A DNA stretch of 64,000 bases from Glaciimonas soli (GCF_009497155.1 NZ_WINI01000003.1:248001-312000); one strand, 5' to 3'. Positions 24,608 through 34,671 are shown, numbered from the stretch's first letter. Notes: generated by a model not told the origin, from the letters alone. A program made the numbers and translations.

Positions 24608-27235
24608 TTATGCAGTTTTGCGTTTTACCACTGGCTTTTTAACTGCTGCTTTTTTAGCTGGGGCTTTTTTGGCCGGCGCTTTTACGACTTTAGCAGTTGC
24701 CTCTGCCGGCGCTTCATCTTCTACTTCAGCCGCTTTTGTTTTACCTTTGGCTGGCGCTTTGGCTTTACGTTCTTCAAATTCAAAGCTGGTTTTACCATCT
24801 TTGCCTCTGACTAAAAATGCTTTGAACGGACGACGTGTGCGCTGTGAAATGAAACCCGGCAGCAAATCAGTTTTGCCATCATTGAGCAATTTAGCCATTT
24901 GCTCCGGCAAAATTTCTTGCTGCAAGATGATACGGCCGCTGCGGAAATCACAGGCTTTTGGTTTGGCGACCGTTTTTTCGCAAACGTAAGCCAAGCCCAT
25001 TTCATACACACCACTACCGCATTTCGGACATGCGCCTAGCGGCGTCTGCCCGGTGAAATCAACACCCTCTCCATCTTCACCTTCGCCGTCATTTTGACCA
25101 AAATCGAATTCCAGCTTGAAGTTTTTGATTTCTTCGTCGCGACTGATTTTCAGGATGGCGGCAAACGGCCGTCCCATCTTAGAGCGGAAACCCTGCAACG
25201 GACCAATGGTCCGGTTAATCAGCAACTCTTCGACTTCGGCGATTTCAAATTGACGACTGCCTGGCGTTTTACTCATAGAGAATTCGCACTTGGTGCAAGC
25301 GAAACGGCGATAATTTTCTTTGACGACCGAGCCGCAATTCGGACACGGCGCATGCAAGGTAGCGTAATCACCGGGAATCGTGTCGTTGTCGTACTCTTTG
25401 GCGCGTTTGACGATGGTTTGGGTCATCTGGGCGATTTCGCGCATGAATTCTTCGCGCGTGATCTGGCCTTTTTCCATCAGCGACAATTTGTGTTCCCACT
25501 CACCGGTCAGTTCCGGCTCGGTCAATTCGTCAACACCCAAACCATGCAGCAAAGTCATTAACTGAAACGCTTTGGCGGTTGGCATCATTTCCCGACCTTC
25601 GCGGAAAATGTATTTTTCGAAGATCAAACCTTCAATCGTCGCCGCACGTGTAGCTGGTGTGCCAAGGCCTTTACCTGCCATCGCTTCGCGCAATTCCTCG
25701 TCATCCACTAACTTGCCCGCACCTTCCATCGCCGACAACAGGGTCGCTTCTGTGTAGCGTGCTGGTGGTTTGGTCACCAAACCGTGCGCTTCAACTTTTT
25801 CGGTTTTGACTTTCTCACCTTTGGCAACGGGAACTAACGTGCCGCTGTTTTCATCCTTGTCGCCGGCCACTTCTTTACCGTAAATCGCCAGCCAACCCGG
25901 ATTGGTCATTACCTTGCCCTCAGTTTTGAACTGATGGCCGGACACTTCGGTGTAACGGGTAGTGACCTGGAATTCCGCCGCAGGGAAAAATACCGATAGG
26001 AAGCGACGTGTCACCAAGTCGTACAGTTTCTGTTCTGGCTCGGACAAATTTTTCGGTGCCTGCGTAGTCGGGATGATCGCAAAGTGATCACTGATTTTGG
26101 TATTGTCGAAAATCTTCTTATTCGGCTTGACCCAACCTTTGTTCAAAATCTGTGCGGAGAACTGCTGATAGTTATGGTTCTCCGAAATGGTTTCCAGAGT
26201 TTGTTTCACCGTGCTGATATAGTCTTCTGGCAAATGACGCGAATCGGTACGCGGATAGGTCAGGACTTTGTGCTTTTCGTACAGAGCCTGCGCCAGACCC
26301 AGCGTGTTCTTCGCCGAGAAACCGAAACGCGAATTGGCCTCACGTTGTAAGCTGGTCAAATCGAATAAGCCTGGTGCCATTTGTGTGGTTGGCTTCGATT
26401 CTTCGGTGACATTGCCAGGTTTGTTACGACAAGCGGCAACGATAGATTCTGCCGCTGCAAGACTCCACAAACGCTCGGCTCTTTTCTCCGGGTCGAATTC
26501 GTCTTTCTTGTGCGCAGTATCCAGCCAGCGGCCTTCATAGATACCGGCTGCGCAAATGAACTCTGCTCGCACTTCCCAAAAATCACGCGAGACAAATTTC
26601 TTAATTAATTCTTCGCGCTTCACCACAATCGACAAGGTCGGTGTTTGCACGCGACCTACGGTGGTTAAGTAGAATCCGCCTTCTTTAGAGTTGAAAGCAG
26701 TCATCGCACGCGTACCGTTGATGCCGATCAGCCAATCGGCTTCGCTGCGACAACGCGCAGCGTCAGCCAATGGCAGCATCTCTTCGTCAGAGCGTAAATG
26801 AGCAAAACCATCGCGTATCGCGCCTGGCGTCATCGACTGCAGCCATAAACGTTTGACCGATTGCTTGGCTTTCGCGTGTTGCGCGATCAAACGGAAAATC
26901 AGTTCGCCTTCCCGCCCGGCATCGCATGCGTTGATCAGCGCAGTAACATCTTTACGCTTGATGAGTTTATTGAGTACTTTCAAGCGCGATTCAGTTTTCG
27001 CGATCGGATTCAACGCAAAGTACGGCGGAATCATCGGCAGATGTGTAAACGTCCATTTGCCACGCTTGACATCAAACTCTTCTGGAACAGCAATTTCCAG
27101 CAGGTGACCGACAGCTGAAGACAGCACATATTCGTCGGACTCAAAGTACTCATCGTGCTTGGTGAAGCCGCCGAGTGTCTTCGCGATGTCATTCGCGACA
27201 GAAGGTTTTTCGGCGATGATGAGGGTCTTGCTCAT
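24608..27235 (-). CDS. topB: DNA topoisomerase III TopB
   Basis: TopB is a type IA topoisomerase that decatenates DNA through a transient tyrosine-DNA bond. The 875-residue protein begins with a Toprim domain (MSKTLIIAEKPSVANDIA, later ACDAGREGELIFR). The active-site block is VLTYPRTDSRHLPEDY. The C-terminal part has two zinc-ribbon-like units (CPNCG...CTKC and CPKCG...C) and a Lys/Ala/Pro-rich basic tail. It is larger than E. coli TopB because of the added zinc fingers and tail, which is usual in Burkholderiales. Its upstream region holds a cluster of palindromic repeats. Confidence 0.95.
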   Translation of the reverse strand: MSKTLIIAEKPSVANDIAKTLGGFTKHDEYFESDEYVLSSAVGHLLEIAVPEEFDVKRGKWTFTHLPMIPPYFALNPIAKTESRLKVLNKLIKRKDVTALINACDAGREGELIFRLIAQHAKAKQSVKRLWLQSMTPGAIRDGFAHLRSDEEMLPLADAARCRSEADWLIGINGTRAMTAFNSKEGGFYLTTVGRVQTPTLSIVVKREELIKKFVSRDFWEVRAEFICAAGIYEGRWLDTAHKKDEFDPEKRAERLWSLAAAESIVAACRNKPGNVTEESKPTTQMAPGLFDLTSLQREANSRFGFSAKNTLGLAQALYEKHKVLTYPRTDSRHLPEDYISTVKQTLETISENHNYQQFSAQILNKGWVKPNKKIFDNTKISDHFAIIPTTQAPKNLSEPEQKLYDLVTRRFLSVFFPAAEFQVTTRYTEVSGHQFKTEGKVMTNPGWLAIYGKEVAGDKDENSGTLVPVAKGEKVKTEKVEAHGLVTKPPARYTEATLLSAMEGAGKLVDDEELREAMAGKGLGTPATRAATIEGLIFEKYIFREGREMMPTAKAFQLMTLLHGLGVDELTEPELTGEWEHKLSLMEKGQITREEFMREIAQMTQTIVKRAKEYDNDTIPGDYATLHAPCPNCGSVVKENYRRFACTKCEFSMSKTPGSRQFEIAEVEELLINRTIGPLQGFRSKMGRPFAAILKISRDEEIKNFKLEFDFGQNDGEGEDGEGVDFTGQTPLGACPKCGSGVYEMGLAYVCEKTVAKPKACDFRSGRIILQQEILPEQMAKLLNDGKTDLLPGFISQRTRRPFKAFLVRGKDGKTSFEFEERKAKAPAKGKTKAAEVEDEAPAEATAKVVKAPAKKAPAKKAAVKKPVVKRKTA

Positions 27236-27279
27236 AAATTAATCTCAAAAGAAAGGTAGTCTCGAAAGCGATGTGCTTC

Positions 27280-27379
27280 AAGTATGTCCAAAAAACTGTT
27301 TAGGCCAGACGTCCCGACGCAGGCAGTACAACTGTACAAGGAGGAACAACAACGTATAAATAATTTTTTGGCCATACTT
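27280..27379. repeat. Intergenic palindromic repeat, family 1, copy 2
   Basis: Outer arms AAGTATG...CATACTT enclose CCAAAAAA and TTTTTTGG in the two arms. The core CGACGCAGGCAGTACA, AC, TGTAC is followed by GGAACAACAACG. The element spans 100 bp and lies 45 bp upstream of topB. Confidence 0.75.
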
Positions 27380-27458
27380 ATTTAATGTTTGCTAATTATC
27401 CGACGCATAAGCTTGCATGGATTGCTTAATAACAATTTCTCACACTTATTATGATTAA

Positions 27459-27545
27459 CGCAAACACTTCCAGCAAAGCTTTCAAACGCTGACAGTGCAG
27501 TAACACGCCCGAGAAGGATAACGTCGCTGCTGCGATTTTGTGTAC
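27459..27545. repeat. Degenerate family 1 palindromic repeat, copy 3
   Basis: GGATAACGTCGCTGCTGCG and TTTTGTGTAC align with the right arm of the copy at 40956 (GGCACAACGCTGCTGGGGCG, TTTTGCGTAA). The left arm has CGCAAA and TCCAGCA, as that copy does. The centre is eroded. The boundaries are approximate. Confidence 0.45.
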
Positions 27546-27646
27546 ATCCTAACTATATAACAAGCAGCATCATATATAGATAGCGGATGATTTGCAGCGA
27601 ATAATAAGCGCGTTATGAGAAAAACCGCAAGTGGCGGGGAAATATT

Positions 27647-27740
27647 AAGGTGACATTGCGTGTGGAGCGCGATCGTCCGGGCTTACGCAGATAGCAAGAT
27701 ACCGCAGGGATAACAGCGCTGGAACGGCTTTGTGTGAGCC
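27647..27740. repeat. Degenerate family 1 palindromic repeat, copy 4
   Basis: CCGCAGGGATAACAGCGCTGG then AACGGCTTTGTGTGAGCC aligns with the right half of the copy at 40956. The left arm is weak. It ends one base before the smg stop codon region. The boundaries are approximate. Confidence 0.45.
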
Positions 27741-27741
27741 T

Positions 27742-28221
27742 TTAGTGCAACATGCGGGATACTGGCTCTTCATCATCATCCAGAAACAGCTCGTCAAACA
27801 TCAGACTTTCTGGCTCTTTGCCTTGGCTCCATAGCACCATCAACACGATAATTTTGAGTTTATCCAAGGGAATTGGTGTTTCATTGACAACCAATGCACG
27901 CTCAATGACGATTTCACGCTGTATCGGGTTGAGTAATTTGGCCGACTCTAGAAACTGAATGAAACCAATTGCCGCTGTGCCAAGAATATCAACTTCTTGA
28001 GGGGCATAAAAACGCATGCCGAACGAAAACGCCGTCTGTTGCGGGTAACGATCTGCAAACTCGTGATTGCTTGTCAGCAGTTCTTTTAACCAGCCCAGCG
28101 CGTTAGTGATCTCATCCTCTTCAAACCCAATGGCCGACAACTTCTTAACCAATGCTTCCGGTTCCGGACAAGCATCGGGTTGATAGTAGGTTTCGTATAA
28201 ATAAACTAAGACTTCAAACAT
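27742..28221 (-). CDS. smg: Smg family protein (DUF494)
   Basis: The 159-residue protein begins [15 protein letters not shown] and is acidic ([18 protein letters not shown]), as expected for Smg/DUF494. Its molecular role is not established. In many beta- and gammaproteobacteria it lies next to dprA, as it does here, 86 bp downstream on the same strand. Length is normal. Confidence 0.93.
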   Translation of the reverse strand: MFEVLVYLYETYYQPDACPEPEALVKKLSAIGFEEDEITNALGWLKELLTSNHEFADRYPQQTAFSFGMRFYAPQEVDILGTAAIGFIQFLESAKLLNPIQREIVIERALVVNETPIPLDKLKIIVLMVLWSQGKEPESLMFDELFLDDDEEPVSRMLH

Positions 28222-28307
28222 GGTTCTACTGTATCACTAAGATCGGACTAAAAAAGCTAGGGGCTGATGATAAGTATCGCAGGTATTTAAGGAAACTGTA
28301 TACCAAG

Positions 28308-29558
28308 TTAGCCCAAACGCCGATAAATTCCACCGGGCAGCACTTCCACCAAGCCTTCCAACTCCAACGTCAATAACTGCGCGCTCAAGTTGGCTGCATC
28401 CATGCCACTACGCTGGGCTAGTAAATCAAGACTGACCGGATCAAAGCCAAGCGCTGCCAGTATACGACCTTGGTCAGTATCTTTGGCATGTTGTTCAGCT
28501 TCTGTTGACTCGGCGCTTTCTTCAACTATTCGCGCTGGCAACCTGGATAATTTCGTTGGCTTAGGCGAGCGGGCCGAAGCCATGCCAAGCGCCACATCGA
28601 GCTGATACTGTCCCAACTCTTCAAGGATATCCTGCGCGGATTCGACCAGCTTGGCACCTTGCTTGATCAATTGATGGCAGCCCTTTGACAATGGAGAATG
28701 AATCGATCCGGGAATTGCCAGCACATCACGACCTTGTTCGGCGGCCATACGCGCTGTAATCAACGATCCCGATTGTGCAGCCGCTTCCACTACCAAGACC
28801 GCGCGAGCCAAGCCAGAAATGATGCGATTACGACGCGGGAAATTGGCTGCGATCCCTGGCATGCCTAACGGGTATTCACTGACGATGCAGCCGTAGACGG
28901 CTATTTGATGCGCCAGATTGCGATTGCGCGCCGGATAAACGATATCAGCACCCGTGCCAATAACGGCAACGGTACTGCCTGCATCTGGATCATTGACCGC
29001 GCCACGCATGCTGCCGACATGGGCGGCGCTATCTATTCCCAACGCCATTCCGGAAATGATCGTTACCCCGCGTTGGCTAAGGGTGAAGGAAAATTGATCC
29101 GCATTGGCAATTCCTTGCACAGTCGCATTGCGGCTACCCACCACGGCCAGTGATGGTCGTGCCAGCAGTTCGATGCGACCTTTGACGTAGAGTATCAACG
29201 GCGGATCGGGGATATCTAATAAGGAGACTGGATAAGTGCTGTCAGCCAAGGTCAGCACACGATTGCCGGGTTGCTGCGCCCATTCCAGCGTGCGTTCTGT
29301 TAACGCCTGCAATGCATCAGATGGCGCAGCTAACAACGCATAAGCAATCTTTTCCGGCACCACTTTGTGTAATGCCGAAAAATTACTGCTGAAAATATTC
29401 TCGGGAAGACCGAAAGTTGCCAACAGCCGCCGCGCCGTTTCGGGGCCGACGCCAGCGGTCTGTTCAAGACGCAACCAGTCAGCCAGATCAGCGGTAGCTG
29501 AAGCTGACTGATCTGGGTGGTCGGTAGTATTGGAGGATGGTGTTGGTTCTGTCGGCAC
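28308..29558 (-). CDS. dprA: DNA processing protein DprA
   Basis: DprA loads RecA onto incoming single-stranded DNA in natural transformation. The 416 residues contain an N-terminal helix-hairpin-helix-like region (AGVGPETARRLLATFG), the Rossmann core (VGSRNAT, SGMALGIDSAAH, GTGADIVYPARN, SEYPLG, NFPRRNRIISGL, EAAAQSGSLITAR) and a winged-helix-like C-terminus. It ends 86 bp before smg and starts 9 bp after the LysM gene, so the three probably form one unit. Confidence 0.96.
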   Translation of the reverse strand: MPTEPTPSSNTTDHPDQSASATADLADWLRLEQTAGVGPETARRLLATFGLPENIFSSNFSALHKVVPEKIAYALLAAPSDALQALTERTLEWAQQPGNRVLTLADSTYPVSLLDIPDPPLILYVKGRIELLARPSLAVVGSRNATVQGIANADQFSFTLSQRGVTIISGMALGIDSAAHVGSMRGAVNDPDAGSTVAVIGTGADIVYPARNRNLAHQIAVYGCIVSEYPLGMPGIAANFPRRNRIISGLARAVLVVEAAAQSGSLITARMAAEQGRDVLAIPGSIHSPLSKGCHQLIKQGAKLVESAQDILEELGQYQLDVALGMASARSPKPTKLSRLPARIVEESAESTEAEQHAKDTDQGRILAALGFDPVSLDLLAQRSGMDAANLSAQLLTLELEGLVEVLPGGIYRRLG

Positions 29559-29567
29559 TAGCTTTGT

Positions 29568-30680
29568 TTATTCTGGTGATCTGGCGATATCGCCAACATC
29601 AACAGTATCACGCACTTCCATGATCAAACCATAGGAAATATGATTAAACACACGGAAAATAAACAAAGTTCCATATTGCTCATCTGGCAATTTTATGGTT
29701 TTTTTGCTGATAGGGTCAGCAATCAGTTCACCAGCGCGATATAACTGCAACACTGTACCGACATCAATATTGTCAGCGCTGCCTTGATTGATGGTAACGA
29801 TCTGATTTTGTCCCGCGTTCTCAACACCACCATAAATCGAGGCAATACGCGCCTGCGTATCTGTTGCTGGCGGATGCGGTACGTAATTCAAAACCGGTGC
29901 CAATGGCGATGCAACTAACAAGTCGCCAATACCCATTTCTTCTTTAGCATCAACAACCGTAAAGGTGCTCGCCTCATCCGAGGTATGGCCTGGGCGTACC
30001 AGTTTCATGGTGCCTAAATACTTTGCCTCATGGGCGATCACCTTTTTCGTTACAGGATCATTGATTGCCTCACCCGGACGAAACACCTGGAACGACGTGC
30101 CATCGGCCAGGTCGCCTTGTACATAAGCCTTGTCACCGCGCCCCAGATTTACACGGCCTTCTGCAGCAGCCACGATGTGCGGCGCATTTGCCATTTGACC
30201 GTCTTCAATGATCAATGGCTGCGATAAGAATGGCGCAATCAAACCTGCTGGTATCGTCGAAATTGCATCGCTCCCCAAACCATTGGAGCGCACTTGCGGT
30301 GATAATTTTTCAGTACCGCCGTTACCATCCATGCCATCGCCTTTTGGCGAACCCAAGCGCAAACGTCCGGCAGCGCGATCGAAATACACAATCTGACCCG
30401 GATAAATCCAATGCGGATTATGAATTTGCTGGCGATTCATACCCCATACTTGCGGCCAGCACCACGGATTCTTTAAAAACTGTCCAGAAATTCCCCACAA
30501 GGTATCGCCACGTACCACCTTGTGTTGGTCTGGTGCGTTTGGTAAAAATCCACAGCTTGCTGATGAAGGCATTCTTGCAGCAGGTTCCGCAGAGGCCGTC
30601 TGCACCACTCCAATACTGCCAATACTGGCGGCGAGAGCAAGGAGAACGTGAAGAGCTGCAGCTGTGCTAAACTTTTTCAT
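29568..30680 (-). CDS. LysM peptidoglycan-binding domain protein
   Basis: The 370-residue secreted protein has a signal peptide (about 1-31) and an N-terminal LysM domain with VVRGDTLWGISGQFL and NPHWIYPGQIVYF (about 53-100). The C-terminal part is a larger beta-rich region without a recognised enzyme motif. LysM binds N-acetylglucosamine chains, so a periplasmic role at the cell wall is likely. It precedes dprA by 9 bp and is divergent from def, a common betaproteobacterial order. Confidence 0.88.
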   Translation of the reverse strand: MKKFSTAAALHVLLALAASIGSIGVVQTASAEPAARMPSSASCGFLPNAPDQHKVVRGDTLWGISGQFLKNPWCWPQVWGMNRQQIHNPHWIYPGQIVYFDRAAGRLRLGSPKGDGMDGNGGTEKLSPQVRSNGLGSDAISTIPAGLIAPFLSQPLIIEDGQMANAPHIVAAAEGRVNLGRGDKAYVQGDLADGTSFQVFRPGEAINDPVTKKVIAHEAKYLGTMKLVRPGHTSDEASTFTVVDAKEEMGIGDLLVASPLAPVLNYVPHPPATDTQARIASIYGGVENAGQNQIVTINQGSADNIDVGTVLQLYRAGELIADPISKKTIKLPDEQYGTLFIFRVFNHISYGLIMEVRDTVDVGDIARSPE

Positions 30681-30968
30681 ATTGTTTCCGATGAGTTTCT
30701 AAATAGGTTGCTAATAAGCCGTGGCGCTGGTTGTAGTGTGAATGGAGCAAAATAGATAGCAAAATTTGTGCCGAAGCTATTCCTGCAAGTTTTATCAACT
30801 ATTTGTCAACTTCATTGACATATTGATTACAATACTTGCCGAAAAGAATCAAATTCTGCCCATAAACGTCACAACTAGCAAGACCTAAACAGACTAATTT
30901 CTATCCGAACCACTTAAATCGCGTTTAAACCTCACTGAGATGTCGTTAAGACATCATGCACTTAATTT

Positions 30969-31505
30969 ATGGCCATACTGAATATCCTGCGTTACCCTGA
31001 TCCGCGCTTGCACAAAGTTGCCAAGCCTGTCACCGCTTTTGATCAACGCCTCAAACAATTAATCGCCGATATGGCGCAGACCATGTACGACGCTCCCGGC
31101 GTTGGTCTGGCAGCATCGCAAGTCGATGTGCACGAACAATTGGTGGTCATCGACACCTCTGATACTGGCAACGACCTGCGCGTATTCATCAATCCTGAAA
31201 TCCTCTGGGCTAGTGAAGAAAAGCAAATCTATGACGAAGGTTGCCTGTCGGTGCCCGGCATTTATGACGGTGTAGAGCGCCCGGCGAAAGTCAAGGTGCG
31301 TGCGCTTGACGCAGATGGCAAGCCGTTTGAAGTAGATGCAGATGGATTGCTGGCAGTGTGCATCCAGCATGAAATGGATCACTTGAAAGGCAAAGTGTTC
31401 GTCGAATACTTATCGCCGCTGAAACGCAATCGCATCAAAGCCAAGATGCAAAAAGAAGAACGCGAAATGAAGCGCGAAAAAGAAAAGGCCAAGCAGTACG
31501 GTTGA
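30969..31505 (+). CDS. def: Peptide deformylase
   Basis: The enzyme removes the formyl group from nascent N-termini. The 178 residues carry the three metal motifs: [16 protein letters not shown] and QHEMDHLKG. The C-terminus is basic ([14 protein letters not shown]). The usual partner gene fmt (methionyl-tRNA formyltransferase) does not follow; an unknown gene does. The 288-bp upstream region is shared with the LysM gene. Confidence 0.97.
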   Translation: MAILNILRYPDPRLHKVAKPVTAFDQRLKQLIADMAQTMYDAPGVGLAASQVDVHEQLVVIDTSDTGNDLRVFINPEILWASEEKQIYDEGCLSVPGIYDGVERPAKVKVRALDADGKPFEVDADGLLAVCIQHEMDHLKGKVFVEYLSPLKRNRIKAKMQKEEREMKREKEKAKQYG

Positions 31506-31532
31506 TTTTTGTTAAAAAAATGGGGACATCGT

Positions 31533-32084
31533 ATGGTGTTGTTTGATAAATATTTACACAAATACGATTTCTCCGAACGCCATCATCTGGAGATCAACGC
31601 GAGCAGTGATCAAATCATGCAGGCCGTAGCGGCTTACGATCCTAAAGATGATGCATTCTTCCGCAAGATGATTGCTTTGCGTGAACTCCCATTGCGTTTT
31701 GTTGGCTGGGTTACCCGCAAACAAGCATCACAGACACCCTTTGGGCTACATAATTTCCAGTTGCTGGAACGGACAACAAAAGAACGCGTCTATGGCCTGA
31801 TCGGGCGATTCTGGCAGGCGGATTACGGATTAGTAACGATCGCCGACGGCGAAGCATTTCTGCGCTTCAACGAACCAGGAGTGGCGAAGCTGGCGCTCGG
31901 TTATATCGCCGTTGAAAGCATTAACGGCAAAACCGTGCTGACGACAGAAACCCGCGTTCACTGTCCTGATCGGGGTTCGTATCTGCGGTTTGCGCCCTAT
32001 TGGTATGCAATTCGCCCCGTCAGTGGATGGATTCGCCGCCGGATGCTGCATTCGATCAAACGGCTTTCCGAAACAGTCGTGTAG
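31533..32084 (+). CDS. Hypothetical protein, possible SRPBCC/START-like fold
   Basis: This 183-residue protein has no signal peptide or membrane span. The start at MVLFDKYLHKYDF is preceded by GGGGA at good spacing; an upstream TTG frame would add eight residues. The pattern HHLEINASSDQIMQAV at the N-terminus, with alternating strands and a C-terminal helix, resembles ligand-binding SRPBCC proteins, but no specific family is certain. It follows def by 27 bp and its stop codon sits in a strong terminator. Confidence 0.75.
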   Translation: MVLFDKYLHKYDFSERHHLEINASSDQIMQAVAAYDPKDDAFFRKMIALRELPLRFVGWVTRKQASQTPFGLHNFQLLERTTKERVYGLIGRFWQADYGLVTIADGEAFLRFNEPGVAKLALGYIAVESINGKTVLTTETRVHCPDRGSYLRFAPYWYAIRPVSGWIRRRMLHSIKRLSETVV

Positions 32085-32122
32085 GGCGAACGTAAAAGCA
32101 CGTCCGCCCTATTTTTATTTTT
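32082..32122 (+). terminator. Intrinsic terminator of the def operon
   Basis: TAGGGCGAACGT and ACGTCCGCCCTA pair over 12 positions with one mismatch, followed by TTTTTATTTTTT. The stem includes the stop codon of the upstream gene. Confidence 0.88.
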
Positions 32123-32137
32123 TGCATCTTCGCGTAG

Positions 32138-33340
32138 TTAAGCCCGCTTTTTCAACGTCTCCGCCATCGCCTGCGCCACAGATTCAACATTCTGATTATT
32201 CAATCCGGGAATACATAAACGGCCAGAACGGATCAAATAAATCGCGCTATCTTCACGCAAGCTATCGACTTCAGCAGCAGTAAATCCAGTGTAGCTAAAC
32301 ATCCCGCGTTGATTCACCAAATAACTGCCGTCTACCGATGGTGCGTGAGCGGTTAAGCTATTACGCAATTTTTCGCGCATGGTTTTAATGCGATCACGCA
32401 TCGCAGCCACTTCCCGATCCCATTGCTGACGTAAATCAGCGTCATGCAATACGGTGGCAACCAGCTTGCTGCCGAATAGTGGCGGACTTGAATAAATGCG
32501 GCGTACGCCGGCTTTCAGTTGCCCCAAGACTAAAGCAGCTTCTTTCGCCGACGGGCAAACAAAACTCAAACCGCCGCAACGCTCACCATACAACGAGAAA
32601 TTTTTAGAGAAAGAATTGGTTACCACCATCGTCAAACCCGCATCGGCCATCGCACGCACCACCCATGCATCTTCTTCAATGCCATCGCCAAAACCTTGAT
32701 ACGCAATGTCCAAAAATGGAATCAAATTACGCTGCTGCAACACACCAATAACTTCCTTCCACTGCGCATGATTGAGGTCCAGCCCAGTCGGGTTGTGACA
32801 GCAAGGCTGCATCAACACAATACTTTTTGCGGGCAGTGTGTTGAGCGTTTCTAACATGCCGCCAAAATTAATATTGTTAGTCACCGCATCGTAATATGGA
32901 TAGGTGTGAACCTGAATACGCGCCGCAGTGAACAAGGCATGGTGATTATCCCAGGACGGATCGCTGATCCAGACTGCGCTGTCAGGCAAATAGGTTTTGA
33001 TGAAATCGGCAGCAACCCGCAACGCGCCAGAACCACCCACACTTTGAATGGTTGCCACGCGGTTATCGCGCAGCGCAGCGGAATCGCGTCCAAACAGCAA
33101 ATGCTGTACTGCTTCGCGATAAGCGGCTAAACCTTCCATCGGTAAATAGGTATGCGGCTCGGCTTTTTCTTGCACAATCTTTGCTGCTGCCTGCACACTC
33201 TTCAGCACCGGGATTTTGCCGTTTTCATCGTAGTACAGGCCGATACTCAAATTGACTTTATTCGGTCGCGTGTCGTGGCCGAATTTTTCCAACAGTGACA
33301 AGATAGGATCGCCGGGGTAATGATCTACGTGTTCGAACAT
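32138..33340 (-). CDS. tyrB: Aromatic amino acid / aspartate aminotransferase (class I, TyrB-like)
   Basis: The PLP enzyme transfers amino groups between aromatic amino acids or aspartate and 2-oxoglutarate. The 400 residues show [17 protein letters not shown], the substrate loop, [18 protein letters not shown] and the PLP lysine block [12 protein letters not shown], typical of the AspC/TyrB subfamily. It lies downstream of tryptophan 2,3-dioxygenase. Aspartate versus aromatic preference cannot be fixed from sequence alone. Confidence 0.9.
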   Translation of the reverse strand: MFEHVDHYPGDPILSLLEKFGHDTRPNKVNLSIGLYYDENGKIPVLKSVQAAAKIVQEKAEPHTYLPMEGLAAYREAVQHLLFGRDSAALRDNRVATIQSVGGSGALRVAADFIKTYLPDSAVWISDPSWDNHHALFTAARIQVHTYPYYDAVTNNINFGGMLETLNTLPAKSIVLMQPCCHNPTGLDLNHAQWKEVIGVLQQRNLIPFLDIAYQGFGDGIEEDAWVVRAMADAGLTMVVTNSFSKNFSLYGERCGGLSFVCPSAKEAALVLGQLKAGVRRIYSSPPLFGSKLVATVLHDADLRQQWDREVAAMRDRIKTMREKLRNSLTAHAPSVDGSYLVNQRGMFSYTGFTAAEVDSLREDSAIYLIRSGRLCIPGLNNQNVESVAQAMAETLKKRA

Positions 33341-33442
33341 GGTGCTTCCTTTTGATAATCAGTTGTTACGTTCTTCTCCATTCTTTCATTTATGAAAGAG
33401 CAGAGCTGCTTTTAAAAACTAAAACATGGTTCAAAATTTGAA

Positions 33443-34291
33443 TCAAAATTTGGTACGCAAACTCCACAACTCTGGAAATAAAATCACATCCAGCATTTTA
33501 CGCAAATAATGGACGCCCTCAGTGCCACCGGTACCTTGTTTGAAACCGATAATACGCTCCACTGTTGTGACGTGGCGGAATCGCCAAAGTCGGAATGCGT
33601 CTTCGATATCCACCAGCTTTTCCGCCAACGCATAGAGATCCCAATGATGTTGCGGATCATGATAAATCTCCAGCCAGGCTGTCTCAACCGAATGATCGTG
33701 CGTTGTCGGCAATGTCACATCATGCTGCAAACGCTCTGCGCTAATCGCACAACCGCGTCTGGCTAACAGCGCAATCACGTCATCATAAATAGAAGGGCGC
33801 AGTAGCGCAGCTTGCACCATCATATGGCGTTCCGCGCGATGCGCATGCGGCTGCAATAATGCCGCATTCTTGTTCCCGAACGCGAATTCAATTTGCCGGT
33901 ATTGATACGATTGAAAGCCGGATGATTGCGCCAGATAAGGTCGGAAAGTAGCGTATTCTGCTGGCGTCAGCGTGCCCAAAACAGTCCATGCCGCGACCAG
34001 TTGCTCCATGATGCGCGTCACACGAGTCAACATTTTAAGCGCCGACGACAAATCATCCTGTTGTATCTTGACCTGCGCGGCAAACAGTTCGTGTAACAGC
34101 AACTTCATCCATAATTCACTGGTCTGATGCTGCACGATGAATAGCATTTCATCATGCTCGGATGAGCGCGGATGCTGTGCTTCCAGAATGCTATCCAAAC
34201 CCAGATAATCGCCATAATCCATCGCATCAGAAAAATCCATTTTGGCATCGTGATGCATGGGGCAACCGCTGCTTTTTTCTGAGTCAATCAC
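33443..34291 (-). CDS. kynA: Tryptophan 2,3-dioxygenase
   Basis: This haem enzyme opens the indole ring of L-tryptophan to N-formylkynurenine, the first step of the kynurenine pathway. Motifs are [52 protein letters not shown] and the C-terminal [18 protein letters not shown] with a conserved HYLR. The chosen start is GTG at 34291, because AACGGAGACC lies at correct spacing; the 282 residues match the family. A longer frame upstream was rejected. kynB and kynU are not in the window. Confidence 0.93.
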   Translation of the reverse strand: MIDSEKSSGCPMHHDAKMDFSDAMDYGDYLGLDSILEAQHPRSSEHDEMLFIVQHQTSELWMKLLLHELFAAQVKIQQDDLSSALKMLTRVTRIMEQLVAAWTVLGTLTPAEYATFRPYLAQSSGFQSYQYRQIEFAFGNKNAALLQPHAHRAERHMMVQAALLRPSIYDDVIALLARRGCAISAERLQHDVTLPTTHDHSVETAWLEIYHDPQHHWDLYALAEKLVDIEDAFRLWRFRHVTTVERIIGFKQGTGGTEGVHYLRKMLDVILFPELWSLRTKF

Positions 34292-34460
34292 TGTTGGTCT
34301 CCGTTTTTTATAATTATTTGAATTACTTGTTAAGCAAAGGCCGCAACGCAGCCCGAATAGTCTGTACTGATTTGCCAGATTAGAGCAGTAGGGGAAATCG
34401 TAGCGCCGATGCCCCAAATCGTTGGTATTTTTTGTCTCCGGCTTATTACTTATTTTTGTA

Positions 34461-34562
34461 TTTTTTGGCAAAGCCAGTCTATGCCAGATGCAATAGCTTT
34501 TTATGGCAAATTTAGTGCGTAAAATTAGCCGATTTTGAAAAAATGAGGAGTTTTTTGGCAAA
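34461..34562. promoter_or_regulatory. Spaced TTTTTTGGCAAA motifs upstream of kynA
   Basis: TTTTTTGGCAAA occurs at 34461-34472 and 34551-34562, with a variant TTTTTATGGCAAA near 34496. They are 170-270 bp upstream of the kynA start. AT-rich, evenly scattered sites are typical of Lrp/AsnC regulators such as those known for kynurenine genes, so a KynR-type operator array is a reasonable guess. No kynR gene is present nearby. Confidence 0.35.
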
Positions 34563-34582
34563 AAATGCGCAAATCCAGTAAT

Positions 34583-34671
34583 TTCGCATAACGCTTTAAA
34601 CTTGGCACCCCGATGCATCAGTACGATAGTACGGCAAGGCAGAGGCAACGATGTATAAACACTTATGCGAA
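34583..34671. repeat. Intergenic palindromic repeat, family 1, copy 5
   Basis: Perfect 9-bp outer arms TTCGCATAA/TTATGCGAA enclose a core with CAGTAC, GATA, GTACGGCAAGG and GGCAACGATGTATAAAC. The element is 89 bp and lies 5 bp after the stop of the extradiol dioxygenase gene, upstream of kynA. Confidence 0.75.

Larger units (their letters stand above)
27236..27741. other. 506-bp intergenic region between smg and topB with clustered palindromes
   Basis: No gene is supported. Three family 1 elements, one intact and two degenerate, lie at about 27280-27379, 27459-27545 and 27647-27740. The topB promoter should be in this region, but no consensus match was clear. Confidence 0.6.

Noticed and set aside
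27380-27741. Small gene upstream of topB
   Set aside because: No frame has a ribosome site or plausible protein; the sequence is better explained by degenerate palindromic repeats.
34292-34648. Longer tryptophan 2,3-dioxygenase frame
   Set aside because: The extra 119 residues have no similarity to the family, while GTG at 34291 has a good ribosome site and gives the usual length.
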